NCBI RefSeq assembly: GCF_900116285.1
Contig: NZ_FPAJ01000002.1
Span: 1 to 64,000 of the forward strand
DNA from: Sulfitobacter marinus
GTDB lineage: Bacteria > Pseudomonadota > Alphaproteobacteria > Rhodobacterales > Rhodobacteraceae
DNA: 64,000 bases
Direction of reading: 5' to 3'
The translations under genes were made by a program, and so were the position numbers. Shown here one piece after another: positions 35,467-44,109 of the stretch; position 1 is the first letter of the stretch, and every line of letters begins with the position of its first letter. Below the pieces are notes generated by a model. It was given only the letters and a program-made list of their open reading frames with translations, was not told the DNA's origin and searched no databases.

Positions 35467-36422
35467 TCATGCCATGGCTGCTAAGTATTCTGGGGCTGGT
35501 AATCCTGCTTTTGTCGGGTGACGCCTTGGTTAAAGGGGCGGTAAACCTGTCGCTGCGATTGGGTGTTCCTGCGTTGATCGTTAGTTTGACGATTGTCGCA
35601 TTCGGCACCTCTGCGCCGGAACTGCTCATCTCGATCAAGGCGATATTGGACGACGCGCCGGGCATTGCGCTTGGCAATGTTGTTGGGTCGAACACAGCAA
35701 ATATTCTGCTTGTGCTGGGGGTGCCTGCGTTGCTGGCCACGATGCACACGTCGGAATGCAGCACACGCAAGACCTATAATATGATGATCACGGCATCGGT
35801 CATCTTTATCTTGCTGGCTTTGCGTGGGGTCTATGATTTCTATGCGGGGGGCGTTTTGCTGACCTGCCTTGCCTATGTGTTATTCGATGCGGTTTGCGAC
35901 TCTCGGCAACACCGCCGCGACAGTAAGGGCGGGTGCGCCGCTGGCATGGAAGAACCCGAAGGCGCGGACCCGGATATGCCGGGCTGGCGCATTGCTGTGT
36001 TCCTCGTGCTGGGTCTGGTCGGCTTGCCCTTGGGCGCGGGATTGTTGGTAGATAATGCATCGATGATCGCGCGGGCTTATGGCATCAGCGATACGGTGAT
36101 CGGCTTGACCCTTGTTGCGATTGGTACGTCGCTACCGGAACTTGCAACCACAGTCATGGCCGCACTGCGCCGTCAGGCTGATGTGGCATTGGGCAATGTC
36201 ATCGGATCGAACATGTTCAACCTGTTGGGTATCATCGGGGTGGCAAGCCTTGTTGGCCCGATCGAGGTGGACCCGCAGTTCATGCGCTTTGACTTTTGGG
36301 TGATGTTGGGTGCGTCGTTGCTGCTGATCCCGTTTGTCTATTGGCGTCAGGATATCACCCGTGTTTGGGGTATCGTTCTATGCGGACTATATGTGTTGTA
36401 CTTAGGTGTCATTCTGATCTGA
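35463..36422 (+). CDS. Calcium/sodium antiporter (CaCA family)
   Basis: A 319-residue YrbG-type exchanger with ten to eleven hydrophobic segments in two inverted halves. The two alpha-repeats are visible as TIVAFGTSAPELLIS (near 45-60, with GNVVGSNTANILLVLG after it) and TLVAIGTSLPELATT (near 215-230, with GNVIGSNMFNLLG after it). The central loop is acidic. It likely expels calcium in exchange for sodium or protons. Confidence 0.93.
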   Translation: MIMPWLLSILGLVILLLSGDALVKGAVNLSLRLGVPALIVSLTIVAFGTSAPELLISIKAILDDAPGIALGNVVGSNTANILLVLGVPALLATMHTSECSTRKTYNMMITASVIFILLALRGVYDFYAGGVLLTCLAYVLFDAVCDSRQHRRDSKGGCAAGMEEPEGADPDMPGWRIAVFLVLGLVGLPLGAGLLVDNASMIARAYGISDTVIGLTLVAIGTSLPELATTVMAALRRQADVALGNVIGSNMFNLLGIIGVASLVGPIEVDPQFMRFDFWVMLGASLLLIPFVYWRQDITRVWGIVLCGLYVLYLGVILI

Positions 36423-36432
36423 GAGAGACCAC

Positions 36433-37215
36433 ATGAAGAAGACTGCATTGGTAACGGGTGCCGGTGCGCGGCTAGGCCGTGCTATGGCGCTGTATCTTGG
36501 TGAACGCGGCTATGATGTCGCAGTGCATTACAACACGTCTTCTACGGGCGCAGACGAGGTTGTTGCTGCGCTTGAGGCGATGGGCCAGCGCGGCGTTGCT
36601 GTGCAAGCGGACCTGTTGAACGAAAACGAGACCCAGAGCCTGTTTTCCCGCGCCGTGGCGGCGTTAGGCGCGCCGATCACCTGTCTGGTGAATAACGCCT
36701 CAATTTTTGAACATGACACGGTCGAGACCGCAACGGCCGAAAGCTGGGACCGCCACATCGGAAGCAACCTGCGCGCGCCGTTCATCCTGACCCAAGCGAT
36801 GGCAAAGCAGGGCCTTGCCCCTCTGACGGACCAAAATGGCGACCCGAAGGCATCTGGCTTGATCCTGAATATGCTTGATCAACGGGTGCGAAAGCTGACC
36901 CCGGATTTCATGACCTATACGATTGCCAAGATGGGTCTGTGGGCCATGACGCAGACCACGGCGCAGGCCTTGGCCCCTGCGATCCGGGTGAACGCCATCG
37001 GTCCGGGACCAACGTTACAAGGGGCGCACCAAACAGCGGATGGCTTTGAAAAACAGCGCGCGCGGGTACTGCTGGAACGCGGGCCGAACCCCGAGGATAT
37101 CACCGCCGCGCTTGGCTATTTTCTGGACGCGCCATCGGTTACGGGGCAGCTGTTGTGCACGGATGGCGGAGAGCATTTGGCATGGAAGACGCCTGATATT
37201 CATGGGTTTGAGTAG
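36433..37215 (+). CDS. Pteridine-reductase-like SDR (FolM/PTR1 type)
   Basis: A 260-residue reductase. The cofactor motif reads TGAGARLG, with the Arg-Leu-Gly typical of pteridine reductases rather than Gly-Ile-Gly. The catalytic Ser of ordinary SDRs is replaced by Asp149, thirteen residues before Tyr162 (YTIAK, Lys166), the same spacing as Asp181/Tyr194 in Leishmania PTR1. It probably reduces a dihydropterin such as dihydromonapterin. A few genes on lie moaD and moaE, which belong to the separate molybdopterin route. Confidence 0.85.
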   Translation: MKKTALVTGAGARLGRAMALYLGERGYDVAVHYNTSSTGADEVVAALEAMGQRGVAVQADLLNENETQSLFSRAVAALGAPITCLVNNASIFEHDTVETATAESWDRHIGSNLRAPFILTQAMAKQGLAPLTDQNGDPKASGLILNMLDQRVRKLTPDFMTYTIAKMGLWAMTQTTAQALAPAIRVNAIGPGPTLQGAHQTADGFEKQRARVLLERGPNPEDITAALGYFLDAPSVTGQLLCTDGGEHLAWKTPDIHGFE

Positions 37216-37252
37216 ACCTGACGGCGAAAGTTTTGCACTTTGACAGATGCGT

Positions 37253-37266
37253 TTACAAATCTGTAA
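37253..37266. promoter_or_regulatory. Palindrome TTACA-AATC-TGTAA upstream of uvrC
   Basis: A perfect palindrome of two 5-bp arms in the roughly 290-base gap between the SDR and uvrC. Its 13-base core is identical to 25259-25271 in the degP/response-regulator intergenic region, suggesting a shared regulator. Further along the same gap TTATCCACA (37419-37427) matches a DnaA box, alone and without AT-rich repeats. Confidence 0.4.
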
Positions 37267-37501
37267 CAAATAATGTCGTGTTTTCAGTAGTTTGACTGTC
37301 GGTGGCGGAAATGTGGCGCAATTACAGGCATTTGGGGGTGTGCCTAAAAATTAGGCATTTGATGGAAGTCTGCCGAAAACAAGGAAAAACACGGCTTCGC
37401 AGAAAGTTATCTGCAAGGTTATCCACAGGAGTCGGGGGTATGTTTCGTATTGTCCCTGACCGCGAACCATTGCAGCACAGGACCAAGAGATCAGCGAATC
37501 G

Positions 37502-39367
37502 ATGACGGTTAAAGACGAAATCCCAAAGACCGGCTATGAGGTCATCCAAAGCTACCTGAAGACCATTGACGGGTCTCCGGGGGTGTACCGCATGTTGGAT
37601 GCTGAAAGCCGGGTCCTCTATGTCGGCAAGGCCCGTAATCTGCGGGCGCGGGTCAGTAATTACGCGCGGCCGTCAGGGCATTCGGGACGCATCACGCGGA
37701 TGATATCGAACACCGCGTCGATGATGTTTCTGACGACAAAAACCGAAACCGAAGCCTTGCTGCTGGAACAAAATCTGATCAAGCAACTCAAGCCCAAGTT
37801 CAACGTGCTGCTGCGCGACGATAAAAGTTTTCCCAATATCCTCGTCACGGACGATCAAGACTATCCGCAGATCAAAAAGCATCGCGGCGCGAAGAAAGAA
37901 AAGGGCAGCTACTATGGCCCCTTTGCCAGCGCGGGGGCTGTGAACCGCACATTGAACCAGTTGCAGCGGGTGTTCTTGTTGCGCGACTGTTCCAACGCGA
38001 TGTTCGAAAGCCGCACGCGCCCGTGTTTGCAACATCAGATCAAGCGGTGCTCGGCCCCTTGCGTGGGCAAGATCAGCCCCGAGGAATACCAAAAGACCGT
38101 TCAGGACGCGCAGAAGTTTCTGAACGGGAAATCGACAGACATCCAAGGTCGGCTTGCCTCAGAAATGGCCAAGGCATCCGAGGAGATGGAGTTTGAGCGC
38201 GCCGCGGCCTTGCGCGACCGGATCAAAGCGCTGACTCAGGTGCAGACCGCCCAAGGGATCAACCCGCAAGGGGTATCCGAGGCGGATATCATCGCGTTGC
38301 ATATGGCGCAGGGGCAGGCCTGTGTTCAGGTGTTCTTTATCCGGGCGAACCAGAACTGGGGCAACCGTGACTATTATCCGCGCGTCGGCCCCGATGTGGA
38401 CGCCGCCGAGGTGCTGGAGGCCTTTATCGGCCAGTTCTATGACACCCGCGAACCGCCCCGTCAGTTGATCCTGTCAAACGAGGTCGAGAACATGGATCTG
38501 ATGGCAGATGCGTTGTCGGGGAAACTGGGGCGCAAGGTTGAACTCCTCGTGCCCAAGCGTGGGGAAAAGGCCGAGCTGGTCGATGGTGCGCTGCGCAATG
38601 CGCGCGAATCCCTTGCGCGCAAGATGGCCGAAACCGCGACGCAGGCGAACCTGCTTAAGGGGCTAGCCGAGGCGTTTGATCTGGACGGACCACCCCAGCG
38701 GATCGAGGTTTACGATAACTCGCATATTCAAGGGACCAATGCGGTGGGGGGCATGATTGTGGCCGGCCCTGACGGGATGATGAAAAACCAGTACCGCAAG
38801 TTCAACATTCGCGGCGAGGAGCTGACGCCCGGCGATGACTTTGGCATGATGAAAGAGGTGCTGACACGGCGGCTCAAACGGTTGCTGAAAGAAGATCCGG
38901 ATCGCAGTCTGGGCATGTGGCCCGAACTGCTGCTGATTGACGGCGGGGCAGGGCAGGTCAGCGCGGTGGCGTCCATCATGCGCGAATACGGGGTCGAGGA
39001 TATCCCGATGGTGGGGGTTGCCAAGGGCGTAGATCGCGATGCGGGTAAGGAAGAATTCTACCGCGTCGGCAAACGCCCCATGGCGCTGCGCCACAATGAT
39101 CCGGTGCTTTACTTTATCCAGCGTTTGAGGGACGAGGCGCACCGCTTTGCAATCGGGACACATCGGGCCAAGCGGGCCAAGGCAGTCGGTGCGACACCGC
39201 TGGACGATGTGCCGGGTGTTGGCGCGGCGCGCAAGCGGGCTTTGCTGGCGCATTTTGGATCGGCCAAGGCGGTGGGCCGGGCGAATCTAAATGATTTGCT
39301 GGCGGTCGAGGGGGTCTCTCGTGCCTTGGCTGAACGCATATATGCGTTTTTTCACGAGGGTGGGTGA
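37502..39367 (+). CDS. uvrC: Excinuclease ABC subunit C
   Basis: A 621-residue nucleotide-excision-repair endonuclease that makes both cuts around a lesion with UvrB. The GIY-YIG nuclease covers about 22-105 (SPGVYRM, then VLYVGKA), a UVR motif for UvrB contact lies near 213-248 (MEFERAAALRDRI), the RNase-H-like second nuclease spans about 265-540 (EVYDNSHIQGTNAVGGM) and a helix-hairpin-helix pair closes the protein. The length is normal. Confidence 0.97.
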   Translation: MTVKDEIPKTGYEVIQSYLKTIDGSPGVYRMLDAESRVLYVGKARNLRARVSNYARPSGHSGRITRMISNTASMMFLTTKTETEALLLEQNLIKQLKPKFNVLLRDDKSFPNILVTDDQDYPQIKKHRGAKKEKGSYYGPFASAGAVNRTLNQLQRVFLLRDCSNAMFESRTRPCLQHQIKRCSAPCVGKISPEEYQKTVQDAQKFLNGKSTDIQGRLASEMAKASEEMEFERAAALRDRIKALTQVQTAQGINPQGVSEADIIALHMAQGQACVQVFFIRANQNWGNRDYYPRVGPDVDAAEVLEAFIGQFYDTREPPRQLILSNEVENMDLMADALSGKLGRKVELLVPKRGEKAELVDGALRNARESLARKMAETATQANLLKGLAEAFDLDGPPQRIEVYDNSHIQGTNAVGGMIVAGPDGMMKNQYRKFNIRGEELTPGDDFGMMKEVLTRRLKRLLKEDPDRSLGMWPELLLIDGGAGQVSAVASIMREYGVEDIPMVGVAKGVDRDAGKEEFYRVGKRPMALRHNDPVLYFIQRLRDEAHRFAIGTHRAKRAKAVGATPLDDVPGVGAARKRALLAHFGSAKAVGRANLNDLLAVEGVSRALAERIYAFFHEGG

Positions 39368-39404
39368 CTAGATTGCAGGTTGGTTGCTGTATCTGCATTG
39401 GGAC

Positions 39405-39436
39405 GCTCCGCGGGGAGTTTATTTGGCAAAATGAAG
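39405..39436 (+). repeat. Rhodobacterales-type intergenic hairpin element, copy 1
   Basis: A small stem CTCC-GCGG-GGAG (39406-39417) is followed by TTTATTTGGCAAAATGAAG. The 23 bases 39414-39436 match 44891-44913 with a single mismatch. I recall similar elements (hairpin then ATTT and GGCAAAATGAAG) as frequent between genes in this order. It may act as a terminator or processed RNA end; function is unproven. Confidence 0.55.
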
Positions 39437-39486
39437 AAGATATCTTGGTGCTTCCCCCCCGCTGGTTCGCGCTGTAGGGTGCGGAT

Positions 39487-40146
39487 ATGAAGTGGAATAT
39501 TCCAAATACGCTGACGTTGTTACGTATGATCGCTGCGCCCGGTATTGCGGTGCTGTTTTTGTTCTTGTCGCGGCCCTATGCCGACGCTTTTGCGATGTTT
39601 TTGTTCATCGCCGCGGCGGTGACGGATTGGTTTGACGGCTATCTGGCGCGCGCATGGAAGCAAGAAACAAAGCTGGGTGCGATGTTGGACCCGATTGCCG
39701 ATAAGGCGATGGTGGTGATTGCGCTGATGGTGATCGTTGCATTTTCCAGCTGGTCGCCGTGGCTGGTGCTGCCTGCGACAGTGGTTTTGTTCCGCGAAGT
39801 ATTCGTGTCAGGCCTGCGTGAGTTTCTGGGCGATGTTTCAGGAACGTTGAAAGTGACCAAGCTGGCCAAGTGGAAAACCACCGCGCAGATGGTCGCGATT
39901 GCGGTATTGTTCAGCCAGGGCGTTTTTGAGCATTACTTTGGTATCTCTGACATCGGGATCGATATGATTTCGGGGGAGCCGACAGGTATCGGGCTTGAGT
40001 ATGAGCTGATCGGTCATGATATGGACCTTGAGATCTGGGCCGGTCGGGTCGGGTTGGTTCTGTTGTGGATTGCTGCCGCACTGACGGCGATCACAGGGAT
40101 CGATTATCTGCGCAAGGCCTTACCGCATTTGACGGAGCCGAAGTAA
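39487..40146 (+). CDS. pgsA: CDP-diacylglycerol-glycerol-3-phosphate phosphatidyltransferase
   Basis: A 219-residue inner-membrane enzyme that makes phosphatidylglycerol phosphate. The CDP-alcohol transferase signature D-G-x2-A-R-x8-G-x3-D-x3-D is intact (TDWFDGYLAR to GAMLDPIAD, about residues 46-73). There are five or so hydrophobic helices. The insert near 150-175 is longer than in E. coli PgsA. The stop shares one base with the moaD start. Confidence 0.94.
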   Translation: MKWNIPNTLTLLRMIAAPGIAVLFLFLSRPYADAFAMFLFIAAAVTDWFDGYLARAWKQETKLGAMLDPIADKAMVVIALMVIVAFSSWSPWLVLPATVVLFREVFVSGLREFLGDVSGTLKVTKLAKWKTTAQMVAIAVLFSQGVFEHYFGISDIGIDMISGEPTGIGLEYELIGHDMDLEIWAGRVGLVLLWIAAALTAITGIDYLRKALPHLTEPK

Positions 40147-40391
40147 TGGACATTCTGTATTTTGCCTGGGTGCGAGAGCGGATCGGTGTTCCGCGTGAGC
40201 AGATCGAGACATCTGCCGCCACGGTGATGGATTTGGTTGCAGAGCTACGGGCGCGCGAAGAACGTTATGCGTTGGCGTTCTCGGAGCTTGCCAGTCTGCG
40301 GGTCGCCGTTGATCAAGAGTTGTCTGATTTTGATGCCCCCTTGGTCAATGTGCGCGAGGTTGCGTTTTTCCCGCCGATGACCGGAGGCTGA
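40146..40391 (+). CDS. moaD: Molybdopterin synthase sulfur carrier subunit
   Basis: An 81-residue ubiquitin-fold protein ending in the essential Gly-Gly (PPMTGG), which is thiocarboxylated to carry sulfur into molybdopterin. It is coupled to pgsA by a one-base overlap and lies one base upstream of moaE. Confidence 0.93.
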   Translation: MDILYFAWVRERIGVPREQIETSAATVMDLVAELRAREERYALAFSELASLRVAVDQELSDFDAPLVNVREVAFFPPMTGG

Positions 40392-40392
40392 C

Positions 40393-40836
40393 ATGCATAT
40401 TTCGGTTCAGCGGGAGGCCTTTGATCTGGGTGCTGTGTCGGATGATTTCGCGCGGGGGCACACGGATATGGGTGCCATCGTGACATTCACCGGCATCGTG
40501 CGCGATCTGCCCGATGACCCGTTACAAGCGATGGAGATCGAGCATTATCCCGGAATGACCGAAACGGCGCTGCGCGGCATGGCTGAGCAGGCAATCGCGC
40601 GGTTTTCATTGGGCGACGCGTTGGTCATTCACCGCCATGGGGTTTTGGCACCCGGAGAAATGATCATGATGGTTGCAACTGCCGCGCGGCACCGCAAAGA
40701 CGCGTTCGAGGCGGCGGAATTCTTGATGGATTATCTGAAATCCCGCGCGCCCTTCTGGAAACGTGAAATCACCAAGAGCGGTTCGGAGTGGGTCGCGTCG
40801 AAAGATGAGGACGAAGACGCGCTGGCCCGCTGGTGA
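40393..40836 (+). CDS. moaE: Molybdopterin synthase catalytic subunit
   Basis: A 147-residue MoaE that, with MoaD, converts precursor Z into molybdopterin. The family hallmarks are ATFTGIVRD-like (TFTGIVRD near 28-35), HRHGVL (about 79) and KSRAPFWKREI with the catalytic Lys (about 115-125). It converges with the coiled-coil membrane protein on the other strand, whose stop is immediately adjacent. Confidence 0.95.
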   Translation: MHISVQREAFDLGAVSDDFARGHTDMGAIVTFTGIVRDLPDDPLQAMEIEHYPGMTETALRGMAEQAIARFSLGDALVIHRHGVLAPGEMIMMVATAARHRKDAFEAAEFLMDYLKSRAPFWKREITKSGSEWVASKDEDEDALARW

Positions 40837-41169
40837 TCAATCGGCCTGCTGCTGCTGGCGTTCGATAAAGGTGCGCATTTCTTCGGCCTCTTGGCGGGCG
40901 TCGCGCAATCCGTCCATTGCCGCCCGCAATTCCGCCTCGGTCTGGCTGAGCTGGTTGGTCAGCTCTGCCTCGCGTTGTTGGAGATAGGTGATTGCCTGAT
41001 CGCGGGTTTCCTCGGCCTCGTGGAGTTCCTGGCTCATCCGGTCCAGTTCGGCCACATCACCTGCGGCGACCCGCGTGAAGCGGTGTAAAAGCCAATTGGC
41101 AAACCAGCCCAAGCTAAAGGCGACGAACAGGACAATCGCAGTGGCGATGATAAACTCGGTTCTGCTCAT
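40837..41169 (-). CDS. Membrane-anchored coiled-coil protein
   Basis: A 110-residue protein, not assigned to a named family. One N-terminal membrane helix (about 6-26) is followed by a charged, Glu/Gln-rich coiled coil from about 35 to the end. ATG 41169 is used; it lies one base after the OmpA-family stop, so the two are co-transcribed. A structural role in the envelope with the OmpA/BON protein is plausible. Confidence 0.75.
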   Translation of the reverse strand: MSRTEFIIATAIVLFVAFSLGWFANWLLHRFTRVAAGDVAELDRMSQELHEAEETRDQAITYLQQREAELTNQLSQTEAELRAAMDGLRDARQEAEEMRTFIERQQQQAD

Positions 41170-41170
41170 G

Positions 41171-43060
41171 TTAGTCGCCTTCCTGCGTGGTCGTTGATGC
41201 GTCGGGCTTTGTATCGCCTGTATCCTCAGCGTTTTCCAGCGCTGTTTCATTTGTTTCGGGCTGGATCAGGCGGAACTCAATCCGGCGGTTCGCCTCGCGG
41301 CCCTCTTCGGTGTCGTTCGGGGCAATCGGGTTTTCTTCACCAAAACCGGTTGCGGTGAAGGACGCGGTTAGCACGCGGCGGGCGCGCAGTTCATTCAGGA
41401 CCGATTGCGCGCGTGACTGGCTAAGGGCAAGGTTCATTTCCTCGCGGCCCTGACTGTCTGTATAGCCTTGGACTTCAAGCGCGATACTACCGCATTCTTT
41501 CAAGATTTCGGCGATCTGGTCCATGGTCCCCAAGGCGGATGCGTCGATTGTGGCGCTACCGGGTTCAAAGGTGATTTTACCTTTGGCAATAACGTCGCCA
41601 ATCTGCGCCTCGCATTCTTCGGGGGTGGGCAGGCTCAGTACAGGATCCAGCCGTTCTTGATACGCTACGGCAACGTCATAGTCCTGGCTTTCGCCCAGTT
41701 TTCCGGCCAGCAAGGTCGCGATCTGCGATCCGGCATCCGGGTTTCCGGTATTGCCCGTGACGCTTATGCTGTCGGGGGTCACAATGACGGTGCCGTTTTC
41801 CAGTTTCGCCAAGGCATCCAGCCCTGAAAGCACGCGCGTGGACCAATCACTGGGCAGACCCTCGACGACGCGGGCGGCGGTGTACACCTTGTCTGATCCA
41901 AAATTGGCCTTGGCGTAGCTGTCGGCCAAGTTGCGCAGGGCCTCATCGCTTAGGCGGCCGCGCAGCTGCACATCGCCTGTGGGCGATAGTGTTGCGACAA
42001 ATTCAGGGGGGCCAGCATTGGGGTCGGCTGCGACGGGCAGCTTGGCGGTCAGGGCGAATACATCGGGGAGTGAGGTTTCCAGCTCTCCGATCACGCGGTC
42101 GAACAGCGCCTGATCGGCCCCTTCTTCTGCGATCAGGTGAATGTCGGCGTCAACAAAGCTGACCGACCCGCCACCAATTTCGGCAAGCGCAGCAATCGCA
42201 GTTTCAACCGCATCGGCCCAACGTGGGGTTGGCACACCCATACCCACGGTGCAGCGTTGCCCGTCGGGGGCGCCGGCCTTTACGGCTGCTTTCAGGATTT
42301 GGTCGCGCGCGGCTTCGGTATCGGCGCTGCACGCGTCAAAATCGGTCTCTTCTTCGCTGATCTGGAACCGCAGGGTAAAGGGCGTGATCACGGGGCGTGG
42401 GGCCGCGATGTTCAACGTCACATTCAAGCCGGGCGGGGTCGCACGGCGCAGTTGGGTTTCAAGCCGTGCCTTGGCCTCGGCGCTGTCTGAAATAGCGGTG
42501 ATGATCACGCGGCCTGCGGAGACCGACACTTTGGCGCGGGGTAGCTGTTCCATTGCTGAAATCGCAAACCCGAACGCGTCCTCCCAACCATGGGGGGACG
42601 GATAATTCGCGGATTCAAGGAAATCAGCCACGTGGTCTTTGCCGGCCATGGCGTTAAAGCTTTCGATGGCGGCGTCTCGGTCGGTGGTGGTTGGGATCAG
42701 CCCGCTGATGGACACGCCGGAATCGTTGCGCAGGATTTCGGCTGAAAACCGCGGTGCTGCGATGGCTGCTTGGGCTTCTACCGCCATCAGGTCGATCACG
42801 CGCGCTGCGTCGACAACTGTGCCTGCGGTGCTGAGCGCGTTAAAACGCACAACCTCGTTTGGAGCAGTGCCAGAAAGCGTCACCTGAAGGCCGTCTGCCT
42901 CGACCTCTGCCCATGTCATGCCTTGGCGATCGAGCGCGTTACGCACACCGATTTCAGAGTTGTCTTCGATCAGCGTGACCGAGAAATTTGCCGCAACAAG
43001 AGACAGGGCTGCAGCGACTGAAAATGTTAGCGCGATGATCAAAATGGCAGACAGACGCAT
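41171..43060 (-). CDS. OmpA-family protein with BON-like repeats
   Basis: A 629-residue envelope protein. After an N-terminal membrane segment (about 4-25) there are several BON-like repeats marked by short V-x-x-S/R-G strands (near 60, 118, 185, 370 and 435), and a C-terminal OmpA peptidoglycan-binding domain (about 490-600) with NLALSQSRAQSV and GREANRRIEF. This BON plus OmpA order recalls ArfA-type proteins. The tail is acidic and low in complexity. It probably tethers an inner-membrane complex to the cell wall. Confidence 0.85.
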   Translation of the reverse strand: MRLSAILIIALTFSVAAALSLVAANFSVTLIEDNSEIGVRNALDRQGMTWAEVEADGLQVTLSGTAPNEVVRFNALSTAGTVVDAARVIDLMAVEAQAAIAAPRFSAEILRNDSGVSISGLIPTTTDRDAAIESFNAMAGKDHVADFLESANYPSPHGWEDAFGFAISAMEQLPRAKVSVSAGRVIITAISDSAEAKARLETQLRRATPPGLNVTLNIAAPRPVITPFTLRFQISEEETDFDACSADTEAARDQILKAAVKAGAPDGQRCTVGMGVPTPRWADAVETAIAALAEIGGGSVSFVDADIHLIAEEGADQALFDRVIGELETSLPDVFALTAKLPVAADPNAGPPEFVATLSPTGDVQLRGRLSDEALRNLADSYAKANFGSDKVYTAARVVEGLPSDWSTRVLSGLDALAKLENGTVIVTPDSISVTGNTGNPDAGSQIATLLAGKLGESQDYDVAVAYQERLDPVLSLPTPEECEAQIGDVIAKGKITFEPGSATIDASALGTMDQIAEILKECGSIALEVQGYTDSQGREEMNLALSQSRAQSVLNELRARRVLTASFTATGFGEENPIAPNDTEEGREANRRIEFRLIQPETNETALENAEDTGDTKPDASTTTQEGD

Positions 43061-43122
43061 AAGTTCATTTCTGGGATCGTTAAAGTTAACAAGGTGATAC
43101 GCGGGGGAACTGCGCTGTGCAA

Positions 43123-44097
43123 TCAGGCCAACAGCGCTGCTGCAAAAAATAGTAGCGGAATTATGCCAGTATCACGGTTAACATGAAATAACTTGAGCAA
43201 CTTATTGTTATTATTGATGTCCAAGCCCCGCAATTGCCAGGCCATATGCCAGCCCATTGCCCACGGACCTGCAAGCGCCAGAACCATCGCAAGGAACGAC
43301 CCGTTGTCACGTAGGGCAAAGATGACGGCCAGCCCCATGAGCCCGACGCATGCGACGAGAAAACGGCGCATCCATTGCGGGGTAGCGTCCCCAAAAAGCC
43401 GTGCTGTAGATTTGATTCCGATCAAAGCGTCGTCTTCGGTATCAAGGTGCGCATAGATCGTGTCGTAAAAAAGCGTCCACGCGATGCCCGCAGTGTAAAG
43501 GAGGACGGCAGGTGCCCCGAGCGATCCAGTATGCGCGGTCCACGCAAGTAATGCGCCCCAGTTGAACGCAATGCCCAAGAATACCTGGGGCCACCATGTG
43601 AAACGCTTGGCGAATGGATAAACCGCAACCGGTAAGAGCGCGAGAATGCCCAAGGCAACTGCGGCTGTATTAAACGTTAGCAAAATACACAATGCGATCA
43701 GGGCCTGAGCACACATCCACGCAACCGCGCCTTTAACGCTGACCTGCCCTGACGGGATCGGGCGCGAGCGTGTGCGCGCCACCTGTGCATCAAAGTCGCG
43801 GTCGGTAATGTCGTTCCACGTGCAGCCCGCCCCGCGCATCAACCACGCGCCCAAGGCGCAGCCGACGAATATCCACAGATCAAACCAGCGCGGCTGTTGA
43901 TCTGATAGCATGGCCAGCAATAACCCCCACCAACAGGGCAGCAACAGCAGCCACGTTCCGATCGGGCGATCTGCACGGCTAAGCCGCAGATAGGGGCGGG
44001 TAAAACCGGGTGCAAAACGATCAACCCAATTGCCAGCTACTGCATCTGCGACAGGCTCATTTTCGGTGCCATCTGGTACAGTTGGGTCGTCTTGCAT
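43123..44097 (-). CDS. ubiA: 4-hydroxybenzoate polyprenyltransferase
   Basis: A 324-residue membrane prenyltransferase of ubiquinone synthesis. The first Asp-rich motif reads NDITDRDFD (95-103) and the second YDTIYAHLDTEDD, with GIKSTA after it. There are eight to nine hydrophobic helices. The start at 44097 (MQDDPTV) gives the usual length; the frame stays open far upstream only because it lies opposite rsmE. The rsmE start codon is just 12 bases away on the other strand. Confidence 0.94.
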   Translation of the reverse strand: MQDDPTVPDGTENEPVADAVAGNWVDRFAPGFTRPYLRLSRADRPIGTWLLLLPCWWGLLLAMLSDQQPRWFDLWIFVGCALGAWLMRGAGCTWNDITDRDFDAQVARTRSRPIPSGQVSVKGAVAWMCAQALIALCILLTFNTAAVALGILALLPVAVYPFAKRFTWWPQVFLGIAFNWGALLAWTAHTGSLGAPAVLLYTAGIAWTLFYDTIYAHLDTEDDALIGIKSTARLFGDATPQWMRRFLVACVGLMGLAVIFALRDNGSFLAMVLALAGPWAMGWHMAWQLRGLDINNNNKLLKLFHVNRDTGIIPLLFFAAALLA

Positions 44098-44109
44098 ATA
44101 TCCGTGCCT

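Noticed and set aside
37419-37427. DnaA box TTATCCACA as sign of a replication origin
   Set aside because: It is a single box with no cluster, AT-rich unwinding region or origin-linked genes nearby.
37302-37505. 67-codon frame before uvrC
   Set aside because: It spans palindromes and the DnaA-like box, shows no protein features, and ends inside uvrC.
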